This document shows, one piece after another, positions 10,260-20,362 of a stretch of 64,000 nt of DNA. The notes under the pieces were generated by a model. It had not been told where the DNA came from and searched no databases. It worked only from the letters and a program-made list of their open reading frames with translations. The stretch is from Pseudomonas sp. CC120222-01a (GTDB lineage Bacteria > Pseudomonadota > Gammaproteobacteria > Pseudomonadales > Pseudomonadaceae): assembly GCF_003097235.1 (NCBI RefSeq), contig NZ_QEQQ01000005.1:244113-308112 (forward strand), in the 5' to 3' direction. How positions within the stretch are numbered: position 1 is the first letter of the stretch; every line of letters begins with the position of its first letter. The translations under genes and the position numbers were made by a program.

Positions 10260-11654
10260 TTACAGGTGAGACTCGGCGTACTCGGCCAGCACCGAACGTG
10301 GCACACCCTGCAGAGTGATGTGCACGCCATGGGGGAAGTCCTTGAAGCGCTCGGTCAGGTAGGTCAGGCCCGAGCTGGTCGCGGACAGGTAAGGGGTGTC
10401 GATCTGCGCCAGGTTGCCCAGGCACACCACCTTGGAGCCGGAGCCGGCCCGGGTGATGATGGTCTTCATCTGGTGCGGCGTGAGGTTCTGGCACTCGTCG
10501 ATCAGGATCAGGCTCTGCTGGAAGCTGCGCCCGCGGATGTAGTTCAGCGACTTGAACTGCAGCGGCACGCGTTCGAGGATGTACTCGACGCTGCCATGGG
10601 TGCTTTCATCATCCATGTGCAAGGCTTCGAGGTTGTCGGTGATGGCGCCCAGCCAAGGCTCCATCTTCTCCGCCTCGGTGCCCGGCAGGAAACCGATCTC
10701 CTGGTCCAGCCCCTGCACGCTGCGGGTGGCGATGATGCGCCGGTAGCGCTTGCTGACCATGGTCTGTTCGATGGCTGCGGCCAGGGCCAGGATGGTCTTG
10801 CCGGAGCCGGCAGCGCCGGTCAGGTTGACCAGGTGGATATCCGGGTCGAGCAAGGCGAACAGCGCCAGGCTCTGATGAATGTCCCGTGGCTTCAGGCCCC
10901 AGGCTTCCTGGTGCAGCAAGGGTTCCTGATGCAGGTCGAGCAACAGCAGCTCATCGTTGCGGATGCCTTTTACCCAGCCGACGAACCCTTGCTCATCAAT
11001 GATGAACTCGTTGATGTGCACGGCCGGCAAGTTGTCGATCATCTGCACCCGATGCCAGGTACGGCCACGCTCCTGGCGGGTATCGACCTTGCTGACCCGG
11101 TCCCAGAACGACCCGGTGACCGAGTGATAGCCCTTGGAGAGCAAGGAGACGTCGTCAACCAGTTGGTCGGTGCTGTAGTCCTCTGCCGCGATCCCGCAGG
11201 CGCGCGCCTTCAGGCGCATGTTGATGTCTTTGGTGACCAGCACCACGTCCAGGTCGGTGCGCCGGCTACGGACTTCGAACAGGGTATTGATGATGATGTT
11301 GTCGTTGAGGTTTTCCGGCAGCAGCTTGCTGGGCTCGTTGCGCGGGCTCATCAGGATCGACAGGAACCCCTTGGGCCCGCTCTTGCCACGCTGGATCGGC
11401 ACGCCCTGCTCGACATCGCTGGGCGAAGCGTCTCCGAGAAGCTGGTCGATCAGGCGGATGGCCTGGCGACATTCGGCGGCGATGGTCTGTTTACCGGTCT
11501 TGAGCTTGTCGAGTTCCTCCAGCACCGTCATCGGAATGGCGACGTGATGCTCCTCGAAGTTGAGTAATGCGTTGGGGTCGTGAATCAGGACGTTGGTATC
11601 GAGCACATAGAGGATTGGCTTGCTGGAGGAAGGGTTGCGTCCTTGGTCATCCAT
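10260..11654 (-). CDS. PIN domain-PhoH family ATPase (PhoH2 type)
   Basis: A 464-residue two-domain protein. The N-terminal PIN nuclease domain (about 13-150) has its first acidic residue at Asp19 (YVLDTNVLIHD) and further acids at Glu46/47 and Asp143. The C-terminal PhoH domain has Walker A GAAGSGKT (280-287) and Walker B LILIDEC (382-388). In mycobacteria such PIN-PhoH proteins are RNA helicases coupled to RNase activity and belong to toxin-antitoxin pairs. No antitoxin-like partner gene is seen beside it here. Function in Pseudomonas is not established. Confidence 0.88.
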   Translation of the reverse strand: MDDQGRNPSSSKPILYVLDTNVLIHDPNALLNFEEHHVAIPMTVLEELDKLKTGKQTIAAECRQAIRLIDQLLGDASPSDVEQGVPIQRGKSGPKGFLSILMSPRNEPSKLLPENLNDNIIINTLFEVRSRRTDLDVVLVTKDINMRLKARACGIAAEDYSTDQLVDDVSLLSKGYHSVTGSFWDRVSKVDTRQERGRTWHRVQMIDNLPAVHINEFIIDEQGFVGWVKGIRNDELLLLDLHQEPLLHQEAWGLKPRDIHQSLALFALLDPDIHLVNLTGAAGSGKTILALAAAIEQTMVSKRYRRIIATRSVQGLDQEIGFLPGTEAEKMEPWLGAITDNLEALHMDDESTHGSVEYILERVPLQFKSLNYIRGRSFQQSLILIDECQNLTPHQMKTIITRAGSGSKVVCLGNLAQIDTPYLSATSSGLTYLTERFKDFPHGVHITLQGVPRSVLAEYAESHL

Positions 11655-11936
11655 ACTCGGTCACCTTATGTCGAAGCCACACGGCACGCTCTGTAGTGCG
11701 CCGCAGAGTGACCGCCGTTCTTCCCGTATCCGCGTTGCTACGGGCGGGAAGCGTACCTGGCAAGGTGGGGTGGATGACGCCACCTGTGCTGCAGGAATCG
11801 GCTGTCTGGTTTCTTCATACCGCAAAAACCATGACCGAAAAAAGCATTTTTACGAGATTTTGAAGTTTATTTTTCCGATTGACGAAGAGCGCTTGGCGGC
11901 AACGCCGCAGGGGACTACAGTCAGAAGTCATACCCT

Positions 11937-13064
11937 CTATTCGCGATAAGCGTAATCGCGGCAGTTCTCCCAGCCGATCCCGCTTTGCACTGTATTGTGC
12001 AGCAACCACTCGACCGCCGGCTGCGCCTTGGGCAGGCTGTCATGGAACTGGATCACCCCCTTGCGCCAGAGCAGCATCAAGGTCACCACCCGCTGGGCCG
12101 AAGCGTCGGCAGTGAGCGGGCCATCATCCTGAGCGTCGATATCCCATAGCGAAACCCGCAGCTGCTGGCTGGCCATGAACGCTTCGCCGTCAGCCCGGCG
12201 CTGGCCATAGGGCGGGCGGAACAGCGGCACGTATTGCTCCGGCAGGTCGGCCTGGACCCGCGCCTGGGCGCGCTTGATCGAATCTTGCCAGCCTTGCCAC
12301 TGGGCGTGGGAGCGATATTCCCAACCCTGGATGCCCACGCATTGGCCGGCATAGAGCTGGGCCAACGCATTGGCCGCACCATTGTCTCGCCGCTGCTGCA
12401 GGCGATTGCCCAAGACAAAGAAGGTGCCCTGCAGCTTCTGCTTGCGCAGGTATTCGGTGAGCGCATCAGTGCTACCGCCATCGGGCCCCGGGCCACCGAC
12501 GAAGGTCAACAGGAACATGCGGTCGTTCAGTTCGTCGCCATTGCGCTCGCGGCTGGACAGGCGCTCGACCTCGCTGCTGGTCTGCGGCAGCAACGCGGCC
12601 TTGCGCAGTTGCTCATCCAGATAACGCACATGGAACTGATGGCTGGGTTCGATCCAACCGGTGTAGAACGTGCCGACATCGGTAGCGAATGTCGCCGCTT
12701 TGGTGCGCAAATCGGCCATGGATTCGAGCAGATAGCAGAACGAGGCATCCTGCTCGCAACTGCGCTGGGCCTGCTGGTAGCCCTGCCACAAACGCTGCCA
12801 CATCTGCGCGCGCACAGCACGAATCTTCTGCAGGTTGATCTGCCGCAGCCCCAAGCGCGCAGCCAATGCTCCATCGTCGAGTAGCTCGCTTTCATGCAGC
12901 ACCTGAGCAAATGACAGGATCTCCGCCCGCGAGGCGACGTCGAACAGCACCGGGCTGTCCAGCTGCTCGGGCCACTGGCTGCGGTCCAGGCTGGCCGGGG
13001 GCATGGGGGCGGCCTGGGCGGCCAGGCTCAACAAGGTGGCCAGCAAGGCCCCGGCAATGCGCAC
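11937..13064 (-). CDS. NodB-fold polysaccharide deacetylase-like protein, degenerate active site
   Basis: A 375-residue exported protein: signal peptide [18 protein letters not shown], a helical region (about 40-170) and a NodB-like domain (about 183-360). Motifs RPPYG (283-287), LWDIDAQDD (306-314) and QFHDS (339-343) are kept. The first motif, normally TFDDG, reads [11 protein letters not shown] (187-197), and in the second motif the first His is Glu249 while His253 remains. The metal triad is thus incomplete and ordinary deacetylation is doubtful. I prefer the GTG at 13064, with ACGGAG upstream and an ideal signal peptide, over the GTG at 13097. Role unknown. Confidence 0.8.
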   Translation of the reverse strand: MRIAGALLATLLSLAAQAAPMPPASLDRSQWPEQLDSPVLFDVASRAEILSFAQVLHESELLDDGALAARLGLRQINLQKIRAVRAQMWQRLWQGYQQAQRSCEQDASFCYLLESMADLRTKAATFATDVGTFYTGWIEPSHQFHVRYLDEQLRKAALLPQTSSEVERLSSRERNGDELNDRMFLLTFVGGPGPDGGSTDALTEYLRKQKLQGTFFVLGNRLQQRRDNGAANALAQLYAGQCVGIQGWEYRSHAQWQGWQDSIKRAQARVQADLPEQYVPLFRPPYGQRRADGEAFMASQQLRVSLWDIDAQDDGPLTADASAQRVVTLMLLWRKGVIQFHDSLPKAQPAVEWLLHNTVQSGIGWENCRDYAYRE

Positions 13065-13200
13065 GATCGGTCTCTCCGTGACAGCCAAAACGCGCACTAT
13101 AGCGCCTGCTTCAGCGATGGTCTGTGACTATTGTCGCCATAGTTTGGCGTTAGCGGCCGCGAACCGTAGAATTCACCGCACGATTCCAGGAGCCGACCCG

Positions 13201-13977
13201 ATGCTGACGGTGATTTCCCCCGCCAAGACCCTCGACTACGACACCGCGCCGGTGACCGAGCGCTTCACCCTGCCGCAATACCTGGACGATTCCCAGGAGC
13301 TGATCCTGCAGCTGCGCGACCTGTCGCCGGCGCAGATCAGCGAGCTGATGCACCTGTCCGACAAGCTCGCCGGCCTCAATGCCGCGCGCTTCGGCAGCTG
13401 GACTCCGGACTTCACCCCGGCCAACGCCAAGCAGGCGCTGCTGGCGTTCAAAGGTGACGTGTATACCGGCCTGGATGCCGAAACCCTCGGCGAGGACGAT
13501 TTCAGCTATGCCCAGGATCACCTGCGCATGCTCTCCGGCCTTTACGGCCTGCTGCGCCCGCTCGACCTGATGCAGCCCTACCGCCTGGAAATGGGCACCA
13601 AACTGGCCAACGCCCGCGGCAAGGACCTGTATGCCTTCTGGGGCACGCGCATCAGCGAATGGCTGAACCAGGCACTGGCCGACCAGGGCGACGACCTGTT
13701 GCTGAACCTGGCCAGCAACGAGTACTTCAGCGCGGTGAAGCGCAGCGCGCTCAAGGGCCGGGTGATCAACGTCGATTTCAAGGACCTGAAGAACGGCCAG
13801 TACAAGATCATCAGCTTCTACGCCAAGAAGGCCCGCGGCATGATGAGCCGCTTCGTGATCCAGGAACGGGTCAATGATCCGGAGCAGCTCAAGCAGTTCG
13901 ATGTGCAGGGTTACTACTACAGTGCCGAGCAATCGAAGCCGGATCACCTCGTTTTCCTGCGCGATCACCCCTTGTAG
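13201..13977 (+). CDS. yaaA: Peroxide stress protein, YaaA/DUF328 family
   Basis: A 258-residue cytoplasmic protein starting [13 protein letters not shown], with family motifs [32 protein letters not shown], and [12 protein letters not shown]. coli YaaA lowers free iron and limits oxidative DNA damage, and the fold binds DNA. It begins with an ATG 136 bases after the divergent deacetylase-like gene. Its stop codon TAG (13975-13977) is contributed by a REP element. Confidence 0.95.
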   Translation: MLTVISPAKTLDYDTAPVTERFTLPQYLDDSQELILQLRDLSPAQISELMHLSDKLAGLNAARFGSWTPDFTPANAKQALLAFKGDVYTGLDAETLGEDDFSYAQDHLRMLSGLYGLLRPLDLMQPYRLEMGTKLANARGKDLYAFWGTRISEWLNQALADQGDDLLLNLASNEYFSAVKRSALKGRVINVDFKDLKNGQYKIISFYAKKARGMMSRFVIQERVNDPEQLKQFDVQGYYYSAEQSKPDHLVFLRDHPL

Positions 13978-14089
13978 GAGCGGCCTTGTGTCGCGAAAGG
14001 GCCGCGAAGCGGCCCCAGCAATTTCTGCATGAACGTCAAAATCCTGGGGCCGCTTTGCGGCCCTTTCGCGACACAAGGCCGCTCCTACA
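13973..14089. repeat. REP pair in inverted orientation, overlapping the yaaA stop codon
   Basis: Two REP copies with CGGCCTTGTGTCGCGAAA face each other, flanked by TGTAGGAG and CTCCTACA. The yaaA stop codon lies within the first arm. The unit is the same type as 8862-8978, with matching inter-copy sequence (CCCAGCAAT and AATCCTGGGG). Confidence 0.85.
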
Positions 14090-14198
14090 AAAAACACCCC
14101 CCTCAGCCCTGCAATGGGGCAAGATTCAAATTGCCATCCAGTCATTATTCCGACGCCAAAAATCCAACACCCATCCCTTTATCGCCAAACGCCATAAG

Positions 14199-14209
14199 AC
14201 CGTTCGTAC
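14199..14209 (+). promoter_or_regulatory. AlgR-binding-site-like sequence
   Basis: ACCGTTCGTAC agrees with the P. aeruginosa AlgR box (ACCGTTCGTC core) in its first nine positions. It lies about 170 bases upstream of the AlgU-type -35 element, a position compatible with the far-upstream AlgR sites of P. aeruginosa algD. Pattern match only. Confidence 0.5.
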
Positions 14210-14375
14210 TTTTTTGACGAATTTTGAAAAATATTTTTTCATGGTGGCATAACAACACCGCGCTTCAGTCTCGTCCTTTATAACTGGGGGTGAAACTGTG
14301 GCGTGCTATCAATTTGAAAGTATTTGCCACTGAAAAATTATTTAGAAATCTTTCATCGAAGCAGAACCCCCTCAG

Positions 14376-14403
14376 GAACTTCTCCTGCGACCTATCGCTC
14401 ATA
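14376..14403 (+). promoter_or_regulatory. AlgU (sigma-22/RpoE-like) promoter of the alginate operon
   Basis: GAACTT (14376-14381) and TCATA (14399-14403) are 17 bases apart. GAACTT is the exact AlgU -35 consensus, and the surrounding GGAACTTC matches the P. aeruginosa algD promoter. The -10 is a partial match to TCTGA. Transcription would start near 14410, giving a leader of about 435 bases. AlgU release is triggered by AlgW, encoded at 882-2042. Confidence 0.65.
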
Positions 14404-14523
14404 GTGCCGTAACGAATTTCCTGCCCATTGGGTGTGAGAGATGACTTACAGATGACAACCGGCAGGTGACTAGCACCCGCCCCCTTAAGTTAGACCGGTG
14501 CAACGGGTTCTCCCGAAGGCCCC

Positions 14524-14536
14524 GTCCATGGAGGAC
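14524..14536 (+). promoter_or_regulatory. GGA-loop hairpin, possible RsmA/CsrA site in the algD leader
   Basis: GTCC and GGAC (4 bp) close a five-base loop ATGGA. A GGA exposed in a small hairpin loop is the hallmark of RsmA/CsrA binding sites. It lies about 310 bases before the algD start, so it would not directly cover the ribosome site. Speculative. Confidence 0.35.
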
Positions 14537-14593
14537 AGACGCGCCCTTTACAATTCGTCCTAGTGGTTGATTTCAAAGGATTTTTCCACTTGA

Positions 14594-14601
14594 AAGAACA
14601 A
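14594..14601 (+). promoter_or_regulatory. Possible Hfq/Crc (CA-type) motif in the algD leader
   Basis: AAGAACAA fits the AANAANAA motif bound by Hfq/Crc in Pseudomonas carbon catabolite repression. Such sites usually sit at the ribosome-binding site; this one is about 245 bases upstream of algD, so an effect on translation is uncertain and chance occurrence is possible. Confidence 0.2.
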
Positions 14602-14800
14602 GCACAGCAAAGCGCCAAGTAGCGCCTTGCAATAAAGACGGCTGCATCACAGGGCACGCCTTTTAAATACTGGCTTATTACTGCCAACTTTTAGTGCACA
14701 ACTTTGTGCGCGACGGATTTATTCATGCCTGCGCTCGGCGAAGTGAGCTTTCGCCCATGGATCCGTGCGCCCGAAAACTGTTGTTAATCAACCCAGTCCG

Positions 14801-14817
14801 GCTCTTCCCGGAAGAGC
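14801..14817 (+). promoter_or_regulatory. Hairpin just upstream of the algD ribosome-binding site
   Basis: GCTCTT (14801-14806) and AAGAGC (14812-14817) enclose CCCGG. The structure ends 17 bases before the GAGG ribosome site (14835-14838) of algD and could affect ribosome access or mRNA stability. Confidence 0.45.
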
Positions 14818-14846
14818 TGGCGTGATAAACACATGAGGTGATAGCG

Positions 14847-16163
14847 ATGCGTATCAGCATCTTTGGTTTGGGTTATGTGGGTGCGGTCTGTGCAGGCTGC
14901 CTGACGGCGCGAGGCCATGACGTGATTGGTGTGGACGTGTCCAAGACCAAGATCGACCTGATCAATCAGGGCAAGTCGCCCATCGTCGAACCTGGCCTGG
15001 AAGCACTGCTGCAGCAAGGCATCGCCAATGGCCGCCTGCGTGGCACCACCGACTTCGCCGAGGCCATCCGCGCCAGCGACGTGTCGATGATCTGCGTCGG
15101 CACCCCGAGCAAGAAGAACGGCGACCTGGGCCTGGAATACATCGAGTCGGTGTGCCGCGAAATCGGCTACGTGCTGCGCGACAGCGAGCGCCGCCACACC
15201 ATCGTGGTCCGCAGCACCGTGCTGCCGGGCACCGTGAAGAACGTGGTCATCCCGATTCTCGAAGACTGCTCGGGCAAAAAGGCCGGCGTCGACTTCGGCG
15301 TTGCCGTGAACCCGGAATTCCTGCGCGAAAGCACCGCGATCAAGGACTACGACCAGCCACCGATGACCGTCATCGGTGAACTGGACAAGGCCAGCGGCGA
15401 CGTGCTGCAGGCCCTGTACGAAGAGCTCGACGCGCCGGTCATCCGCAAGCCGATCGAAGTGGCCGAGATGATCAAGTACACCTGCAACGTGTGGCACGCC
15501 ACCAAAGTCACCTTCGCCAACGAGATCGGCAACATCGCCAAGGCCGTCGGCGTCGATGGCCGTGACGTGATGGACGTGGTCTGCCAGGACAAGGTGCTGA
15601 ATCTGTCGCAGTACTACATGCGCCCTGGCTTCGCCTTCGGTGGTTCGTGCCTGCCGAAAGACGTGCGCGCCCTCACCTACCGCGCAGCTTCCCTCGACGT
15701 ACGCGCACCGCTGCTCGACTCGCTGATGCGCAGTAACGAATCGCAGGTGCAGAACGCCTTCGAGCTGATCGAAGCCCACGACAAGCGCAAGGTCGCCCTG
15801 CTCGGCCTGAGCTTCAAGGCCGGCACCGACGACCTGCGCGAGAGCCCACTGGTAGAGCTGGCCGAGCGCCTGATCGGCAAGGGCTATCAGCTGGACATCT
15901 ACGACGAGAACGTCGAGTACGCCCGCGTCCACGGGGCGAACAAGGAGTACATCGAGTCGAAGATCCCGCACGTCTCGTCGTTGCTCAATGCCGACTTCCA
16001 GAAGGTCATCGCCAACGCCGACATCATCGTCCTGGGCAACCGTGACGAGCAGTTCCGCGCCCTTGCCGAGCAAGCGCCGGCCGGCAAGCAAGTGATCGAC
16101 CTGGTCGGCTTCATGAGCAAGCCGACCTGCACCACCAGCCGTACCGAAGGCATTTGCTGGTAA
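14847..16163 (+). CDS. algD: GDP-mannose 6-dehydrogenase AlgD
   Basis: A 438-residue cytoplasmic enzyme that oxidises GDP-mannose with NAD to GDP-mannuronate, the committed step of alginate synthesis. The N-terminal Rossmann motif is [11 protein letters not shown] (7-17), and the catalytic cysteine is Cys268 in FGGSCLPKD, the same number as in P. aeruginosa. I choose ATG 14847, preceded by GAGG eight bases upstream, over the GTG at 14838. First gene of the operon algD-8-44-K-E-G-X-L-I-J-F-A. Confidence 0.98.
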   Translation: MRISIFGLGYVGAVCAGCLTARGHDVIGVDVSKTKIDLINQGKSPIVEPGLEALLQQGIANGRLRGTTDFAEAIRASDVSMICVGTPSKKNGDLGLEYIESVCREIGYVLRDSERRHTIVVRSTVLPGTVKNVVIPILEDCSGKKAGVDFGVAVNPEFLRESTAIKDYDQPPMTVIGELDKASGDVLQALYEELDAPVIRKPIEVAEMIKYTCNVWHATKVTFANEIGNIAKAVGVDGRDVMDVVCQDKVLNLSQYYMRPGFAFGGSCLPKDVRALTYRAASLDVRAPLLDSLMRSNESQVQNAFELIEAHDKRKVALLGLSFKAGTDDLRESPLVELAERLIGKGYQLDIYDENVEYARVHGANKEYIESKIPHVSSLLNADFQKVIANADIIVLGNRDEQFRALAEQAPAGKQVIDLVGFMSKPTCTTSRTEGICW

Positions 16164-16227
16164 TGCCCGACCGGGCAGCGGTGGCCTCCCCACCATCGCT
16201 GCCCACCCTTTCCCGAATTCTCGACGG

Positions 16228-17718
16228 ATGCTGAACATGCAAAGGCTCCAGACAGTGCTGTTGCAGTGCGCCGGGTGGCTGCTCTACATGAGCCTGCTCA
16301 TGCTGATCGCCCTGGCCCTGCCAGCCGATATCTTCGACTCGCAGTCGAAGCACTTCATCTTCCTGGTCGGCGCAGTCGGCATCTGGCGCTATTCCATGGG
16401 CGCCACCCATTTCATCCGCGGCATGATCTTCCTCTACGGCGTCTACCCGTACCTGCGCCGCAAGGTGCAGAAGATGGGCGATGCCGCTGCACCGTCGCAT
16501 GTGTACCTGATGGTCACCAGCTTCCGTATCGAAGCGCTGACCACTGCCCAGGTGTACAGCTCGGTAATCCGCGAGGCGATCGAATGCGGCTACCCCACCA
16601 CCGTGGTCTGCTCGCTGGTGGAGATGTCCGATGAACTGCTGGTGAAGAGCCTGTGGGCCCGCTACAACCCGCCCGCCCACGTCAAACTGGACATCGTGCG
16701 CATCGCCGGTACCGGCAAGCGCGACGGCCTGGCCTATGGCTTCCGCGCCATCTCTCGGATGCTGCCGGACGAAAACGCCGTGGTCGCGGTGATCGACGGC
16801 GACACCGTGCTCGGCGAAGGCGTGGTGCGCAAGACCGTGCCGTGGTTCAAGCTGTTCCCCAACGTCGGCGGCCTAACCACCAACGAGTTCTGCGAAGTGC
16901 GCGGCGGCTACATCATGAGCGAGTGGCACAAGCTGCGCTTCGCCCAGCGCCACATCAACATGTGCTCGATGGCCCTGTCCAAGCGCGTGCTGACCATGAC
17001 CGGGCGCATGTCGATGTTCCGCGCAAGCGTCGTGACCAACCCCGAGTTCATCGCCGACGTCGAAAGCGACTCGCTGATGCACTGGCGCCTGGGCCGCTTC
17101 AAGTTCCTCACCGGTGACGACAAGTCCAGCTGGTTCAGCCTGATGCGCCTGGGCTACGACACCTTCTACGTGCCGGACGCCGCGATCAACACGGTCGAAC
17201 ACCCGCCGGAAAAGAGCTTCCTCAAGGCCAGCCGCAAGCTGATGTACCGCTGGTACGGCAACAACCTGCGGCAGAACTCCCGTGCGCTGGGCCTTGGCCT
17301 GCGCCGCCTGGGCCTGTTCACCAGCATTGTGCTGTTCGACCAGCGCGTGTCGATGTGGACCAGCCTGCTCGGCCTGACCGTGGCGGTGATCGCCAGCCTC
17401 AAGTTCGGCATGGCGTTCCTGCTGGTGTACCTGCTGTGGATCGGCATCACCCGCCTGATCCTCACCGTCATGCTGCTGTGCTCCGGCCACAACGTCGGCC
17501 CGGCCTACCCGCTGATTCTCTATTACAACCAGATCGTCGGCGCGCTGATGAAGATCTACGTGTTCTTCCGCCTCGACAAGCAGTCCTGGACCCGCCAACC
17601 GACTGCCCTCAAGCGTGACCTCGCCAGTTTTCAACAATGGTTCAACACCTGGTCCTCGCGGACCATGACCTTCTCGGCTGCCAGCATCTTCGTCGCTGTG
17701 CTGTTCATGGTCGTGTGA
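16228..17718 (+). CDS. alg8: Alginate polymerase catalytic subunit Alg8
   Basis: A 496-residue inner-membrane family-2 glycosyltransferase that polymerises GDP-mannuronate together with Alg44. Two N-terminal transmembrane segments (about 16-60) precede the catalytic domain with VIDGDT (Asp190, Asp192) and [14 protein letters not shown], followed by C-terminal membrane helices from about 370 on. A second ATG at 16237 would give 493 residues and has a slightly better ribosome-site spacing; either is possible. Confidence 0.96.
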   Translation: MLNMQRLQTVLLQCAGWLLYMSLLMLIALALPADIFDSQSKHFIFLVGAVGIWRYSMGATHFIRGMIFLYGVYPYLRRKVQKMGDAAAPSHVYLMVTSFRIEALTTAQVYSSVIREAIECGYPTTVVCSLVEMSDELLVKSLWARYNPPAHVKLDIVRIAGTGKRDGLAYGFRAISRMLPDENAVVAVIDGDTVLGEGVVRKTVPWFKLFPNVGGLTTNEFCEVRGGYIMSEWHKLRFAQRHINMCSMALSKRVLTMTGRMSMFRASVVTNPEFIADVESDSLMHWRLGRFKFLTGDDKSSWFSLMRLGYDTFYVPDAAINTVEHPPEKSFLKASRKLMYRWYGNNLRQNSRALGLGLRRLGLFTSIVLFDQRVSMWTSLLGLTVAVIASLKFGMAFLLVYLLWIGITRLILTVMLLCSGHNVGPAYPLILYYNQIVGALMKIYVFFRLDKQSWTRQPTALKRDLASFQQWFNTWSSRTMTFSAASIFVAVLFMVV

Positions 17719-17755
17719 GCCCAACCCGGATCGGAACTAACAGGAACAAACCCAG

Positions 17756-18922
17756 ATGAATACCGCCGTGAACGTCAACGTCGTGCATGAGTCCGAAGCC
17801 CAGCGCCAACACGCCCGGGTGCGCATCCCTGCCAAGCTGCGCTTCCTCGACAAAGAGCGCCAGGCCCACGATGTGAAGGTCGACGACCTCTCCGCCGGTG
17901 GCCTGAGCTTCCACACCAAACAGCCACTGTCGGTCGGTGAAGTGCTGCGCGGTCGCCTGCAGTTCACGGTCGACAACCTCGGCCTGTCGATGGACATCGA
18001 GTTCCAGGTGCGCGGTTACAACAGCGGCAGCGGCCGTACCGGCGCGCAGTTCCAGAACCTCGAGCCCCGCGACATCGCCACCCTGCGCCACATCATCACC
18101 ACCCACCTGTCGGGTGAGCTGATCACCGTCGGCGACGTGCTCAGCACCCTGCAGCGCGACAACTTCACCAAGGCCCGCAAGCAAAAGGACGGCGGCTCCG
18201 GCCTGTCCGCCTTCGGCCGCCTGAAGGCGGTGACCGTCACCCTCGGCGTGTTCGTGGTCGGCGTGGCCGCGTTCGGCTTCGTCGCCAAGTCGCTGTACGG
18301 CATGTACTTCGTCAGCCATGCCGAAGCCGGCGTGGTCGCCGTGCCGACCACCACCGTCACCATGCCGCGCGACGGTACCGTCAACAGCCTGGCCGAAACC
18401 GGTGGGCAGATCGTCAAGGGCGCGCCGCTGGCCAGCTTCACCACCAGCATGCTGGACATGCTCAAGGGCAACCTGGACGACTCGCAGCTGGAGCCGGCGA
18501 AGATCGAGGAACTGTTCGGCAAGCAGCTCTCTGGCACCCTCACCAGCCCTTGCGATTGCGTGGTCGCCCGCCAGCTGGTGGACGACGGCCAGTACGCCGC
18601 CAAAGGCCAGCCGATCTTCCAGCTGGTACCGCGCACCACCACCCCGATGGTCGAGGCACGCTTCAGCTACCGCCAGTTCGACGAGGTCAAGCCAGGTACC
18701 CGGGTCAACTTCCAGGTGGCTGGCGAAGACGACGTGCGCACCGGCCAGATCGTCAGCAGCGCCAGCCTCAACAGCGATGACCTGGCCTCCGACATCCGCG
18801 TGCAGATCAAGCCCGACAGCGCCATGCCGGCCGAACTCGCCGGCCGCCCGGCCGCGGTCAACAGCGACCGTGGCCCTTCGCTGAACTGGCTGATCGACAA
18901 AGCCGTGGCCCGCGGTCTGTAA
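17756..18922 (+). CDS. alg44: Alginate co-polymerase Alg44, c-di-GMP-binding PilZ protein
   Basis: A 388-residue inner-membrane protein. The N-terminal PilZ domain shows both binding motifs at the numbers known for P. aeruginosa: Arg17 and Arg21 in RQHAR, and DLSAGG with Asp44 and Ser46. A single membrane helix (about 160-180) leads to a periplasmic HlyD-like domain. c-di-GMP binding turns on polymerisation by Alg8, so alginate output is controlled after translation too. Confidence 0.97.
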   Translation: MNTAVNVNVVHESEAQRQHARVRIPAKLRFLDKERQAHDVKVDDLSAGGLSFHTKQPLSVGEVLRGRLQFTVDNLGLSMDIEFQVRGYNSGSGRTGAQFQNLEPRDIATLRHIITTHLSGELITVGDVLSTLQRDNFTKARKQKDGGSGLSAFGRLKAVTVTLGVFVVGVAAFGFVAKSLYGMYFVSHAEAGVVAVPTTTVTMPRDGTVNSLAETGGQIVKGAPLASFTTSMLDMLKGNLDDSQLEPAKIEELFGKQLSGTLTSPCDCVVARQLVDDGQYAAKGQPIFQLVPRTTTPMVEARFSYRQFDEVKPGTRVNFQVAGEDDVRTGQIVSSASLNSDDLASDIRVQIKPDSAMPAELAGRPAAVNSDRGPSLNWLIDKAVARGL

Positions 18923-18934
18923 GAGGATCCCGTG

Positions 18935-20362
18935 ATGATTCCCCATAAGAAAAGCGCAAGCCTGGGCCTCTGTGCCCTGGCTGCGGCGGTCGCCCTGGCC
19001 GGCTGTGCGGGCTTGCCCGACCAGCGCCTGGCCAACGAAGCCCTCAAGCGCGGCGACACCGCGCTGGCCGAGCGCAACTACAAGGCCCTGGCCGACCTGG
19101 GCTACAGCGACGCGCAAGTGGGCCTGGCCGACATCAAGGTCTCTACCCGTGACCCGGCGAAAATCAAGGAAGCCGAGGCCACCTACCGCGCTGCGGCCGC
19201 CACATCGCCGCGTGCCCAGGCCCGCCTCGGCCGCTTGCTGGTAGCCAAGCCCGACAGCACCCAGGCCGAGCGCGAGGAAGCCGAAACCCTGCTCAAGCTC
19301 GCCGCCAAGCAAGGTGAAGGCAATACCCTGATCCCGCTGGCGATGCTCTACCTGACCTACCCGCAGAGCTTCCCCAAGGTCAACGCACAGCAGCAGATCG
19401 ACCAGTGGCGCGCCGCCGGCAACACGGAAGCGGGCCTCGCCCAGGTGCTGCTGTACCGCACCCAGGGCACCTACGACCAGCACCTGGGCGACGTCGAAAA
19501 AATCTGCAAGGCCGCGCTGAACACCACCGACATCTGCTACGTCGAGCTGGCCACCGTGTACCAGAAGCGCGGCCAGGCCGATCAACAGGCCGCCCTGCTC
19601 GGCCAGCTGAAATCCGCCTATGCCCGTGGCGCAGTGCCGGCCACCCGGGTCGACAGTGTCGCCCGCGTGCTGGCTGACCGCAGCCTCGGCCAGACCGATG
19701 AGAAAACCGCCAAGGAGCTGCTCGAACAGGTCGCCCCGGCCAACCCGGCATCCTGGGTCAGCCTTGCGCAGCTGCTGTACGACTTCCCCGAGCTGGGCGA
19801 CACCGACCAGCTGATGGCCTACATCGACAAGGGCCGCGAGGCTGAACAGCCACGCGCCGAACTGCTGCTGGGCCGCCTGTACTACGAGGGCAAGACCTTG
19901 CCCGCCGATGCGGTCAAGGCCGAGCAGCACCTGCAGGCCGCCGCGGATGCCGGCGAAGTCAGCGCCCATTACTACCTCGGCCAGCTGTACCGCCGCGGCT
20001 ACCTGGGCAAGGTCGAGCCGCAGAAGGCTGTGGACAACCTGCTGACCGCCGCCCGTGGCGGCCAGAACAGCGCCGACTACGCCCTCGCCCAGCTATTCAG
20101 CGAAGGCCATGGCATCCGCCCGCAACCGGGCAACGCCTGGGTATTCGCCCAGCTGGCCCAGGTCAACCCGACGCCACAGTCCAGCGAACTGCTGCAGCAG
20201 CTCGACCAGCAACTCACGCCTGACCAGCGCAGCCAGGCGCAGAGCCTGCTGGCGCAGGAGAAACAGGCCCGCGGCAGCATGGTTCAGGGCGCCAACAGCA
20301 CCCTGGCCCTCGAAGCCCTGCAAGACGACGAAAAAGAAGTAGACGGTGAGGACTCGCTATGA
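18935..20362 (+). CDS. algK: Alginate export lipoprotein AlgK
   Basis: A 475-residue outer-membrane lipoprotein with Sel1/TPR-like repeats that organises the periplasmic alginate secretion complex and helps place AlgE. The lipobox is LAGC (Cys24). Repeat signatures such as [13 protein letters not shown] and [14 protein letters not shown] occur in the second half. I take the ATG at 18935, seven bases after AGAGGA; the GTG at 18932 in frame is only four bases from it. The stop overlaps the algE start (ATGA). Confidence 0.95.
   Translation: MIPHKKSASLGLCALAAAVALAGCAGLPDQRLANEALKRGDTALAERNYKALADLGYSDAQVGLADIKVSTRDPAKIKEAEATYRAAAATSPRAQARLGRLLVAKPDSTQAEREEAETLLKLAAKQGEGNTLIPLAMLYLTYPQSFPKVNAQQQIDQWRAAGNTEAGLAQVLLYRTQGTYDQHLGDVEKICKAALNTTDICYVELATVYQKRGQADQQAALLGQLKSAYARGAVPATRVDSVARVLADRSLGQTDEKTAKELLEQVAPANPASWVSLAQLLYDFPELGDTDQLMAYIDKGREAEQPRAELLLGRLYYEGKTLPADAVKAEQHLQAAADAGEVSAHYYLGQLYRRGYLGKVEPQKAVDNLLTAARGGQNSADYALAQLFSEGHGIRPQPGNAWVFAQLAQVNPTPQSSELLQQLDQQLTPDQRSQAQSLLAQEKQARGSMVQGANSTLALEALQDDEKEVDGEDSL

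Larger units (their letters stand above)
14090..14846 (+). promoter_or_regulatory. algD upstream regulatory region and long 5' leader
   Basis: This 757-base stretch holds no convincing gene. It is much AT-richer than its surroundings, notably near 14150-14360, as expected for a regulated promoter with bent DNA. It contains an AlgR-box-like site, an AlgU-type promoter about 445 bases before algD, and a leader of about 435 bases with small hairpins and possible RNA-regulator motifs listed separately. In P. aeruginosa the algD promoter region is likewise long and controlled by AlgR, AlgU and other factors. Confidence 0.75.

Noticed and set aside
14490..14687. Small minus-strand frame (65 residues) in the algD leader
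   Set aside because: No clear ribosome site, mixed Cys/Trp-rich composition and no known family; it lies antisense to a leader that has other explanations.
17705..19969. Long open frame on the minus strand opposite alg44 and algK
   Set aside because: It spans two well-defined alginate genes on the opposite strand and shows no homology-like motifs.
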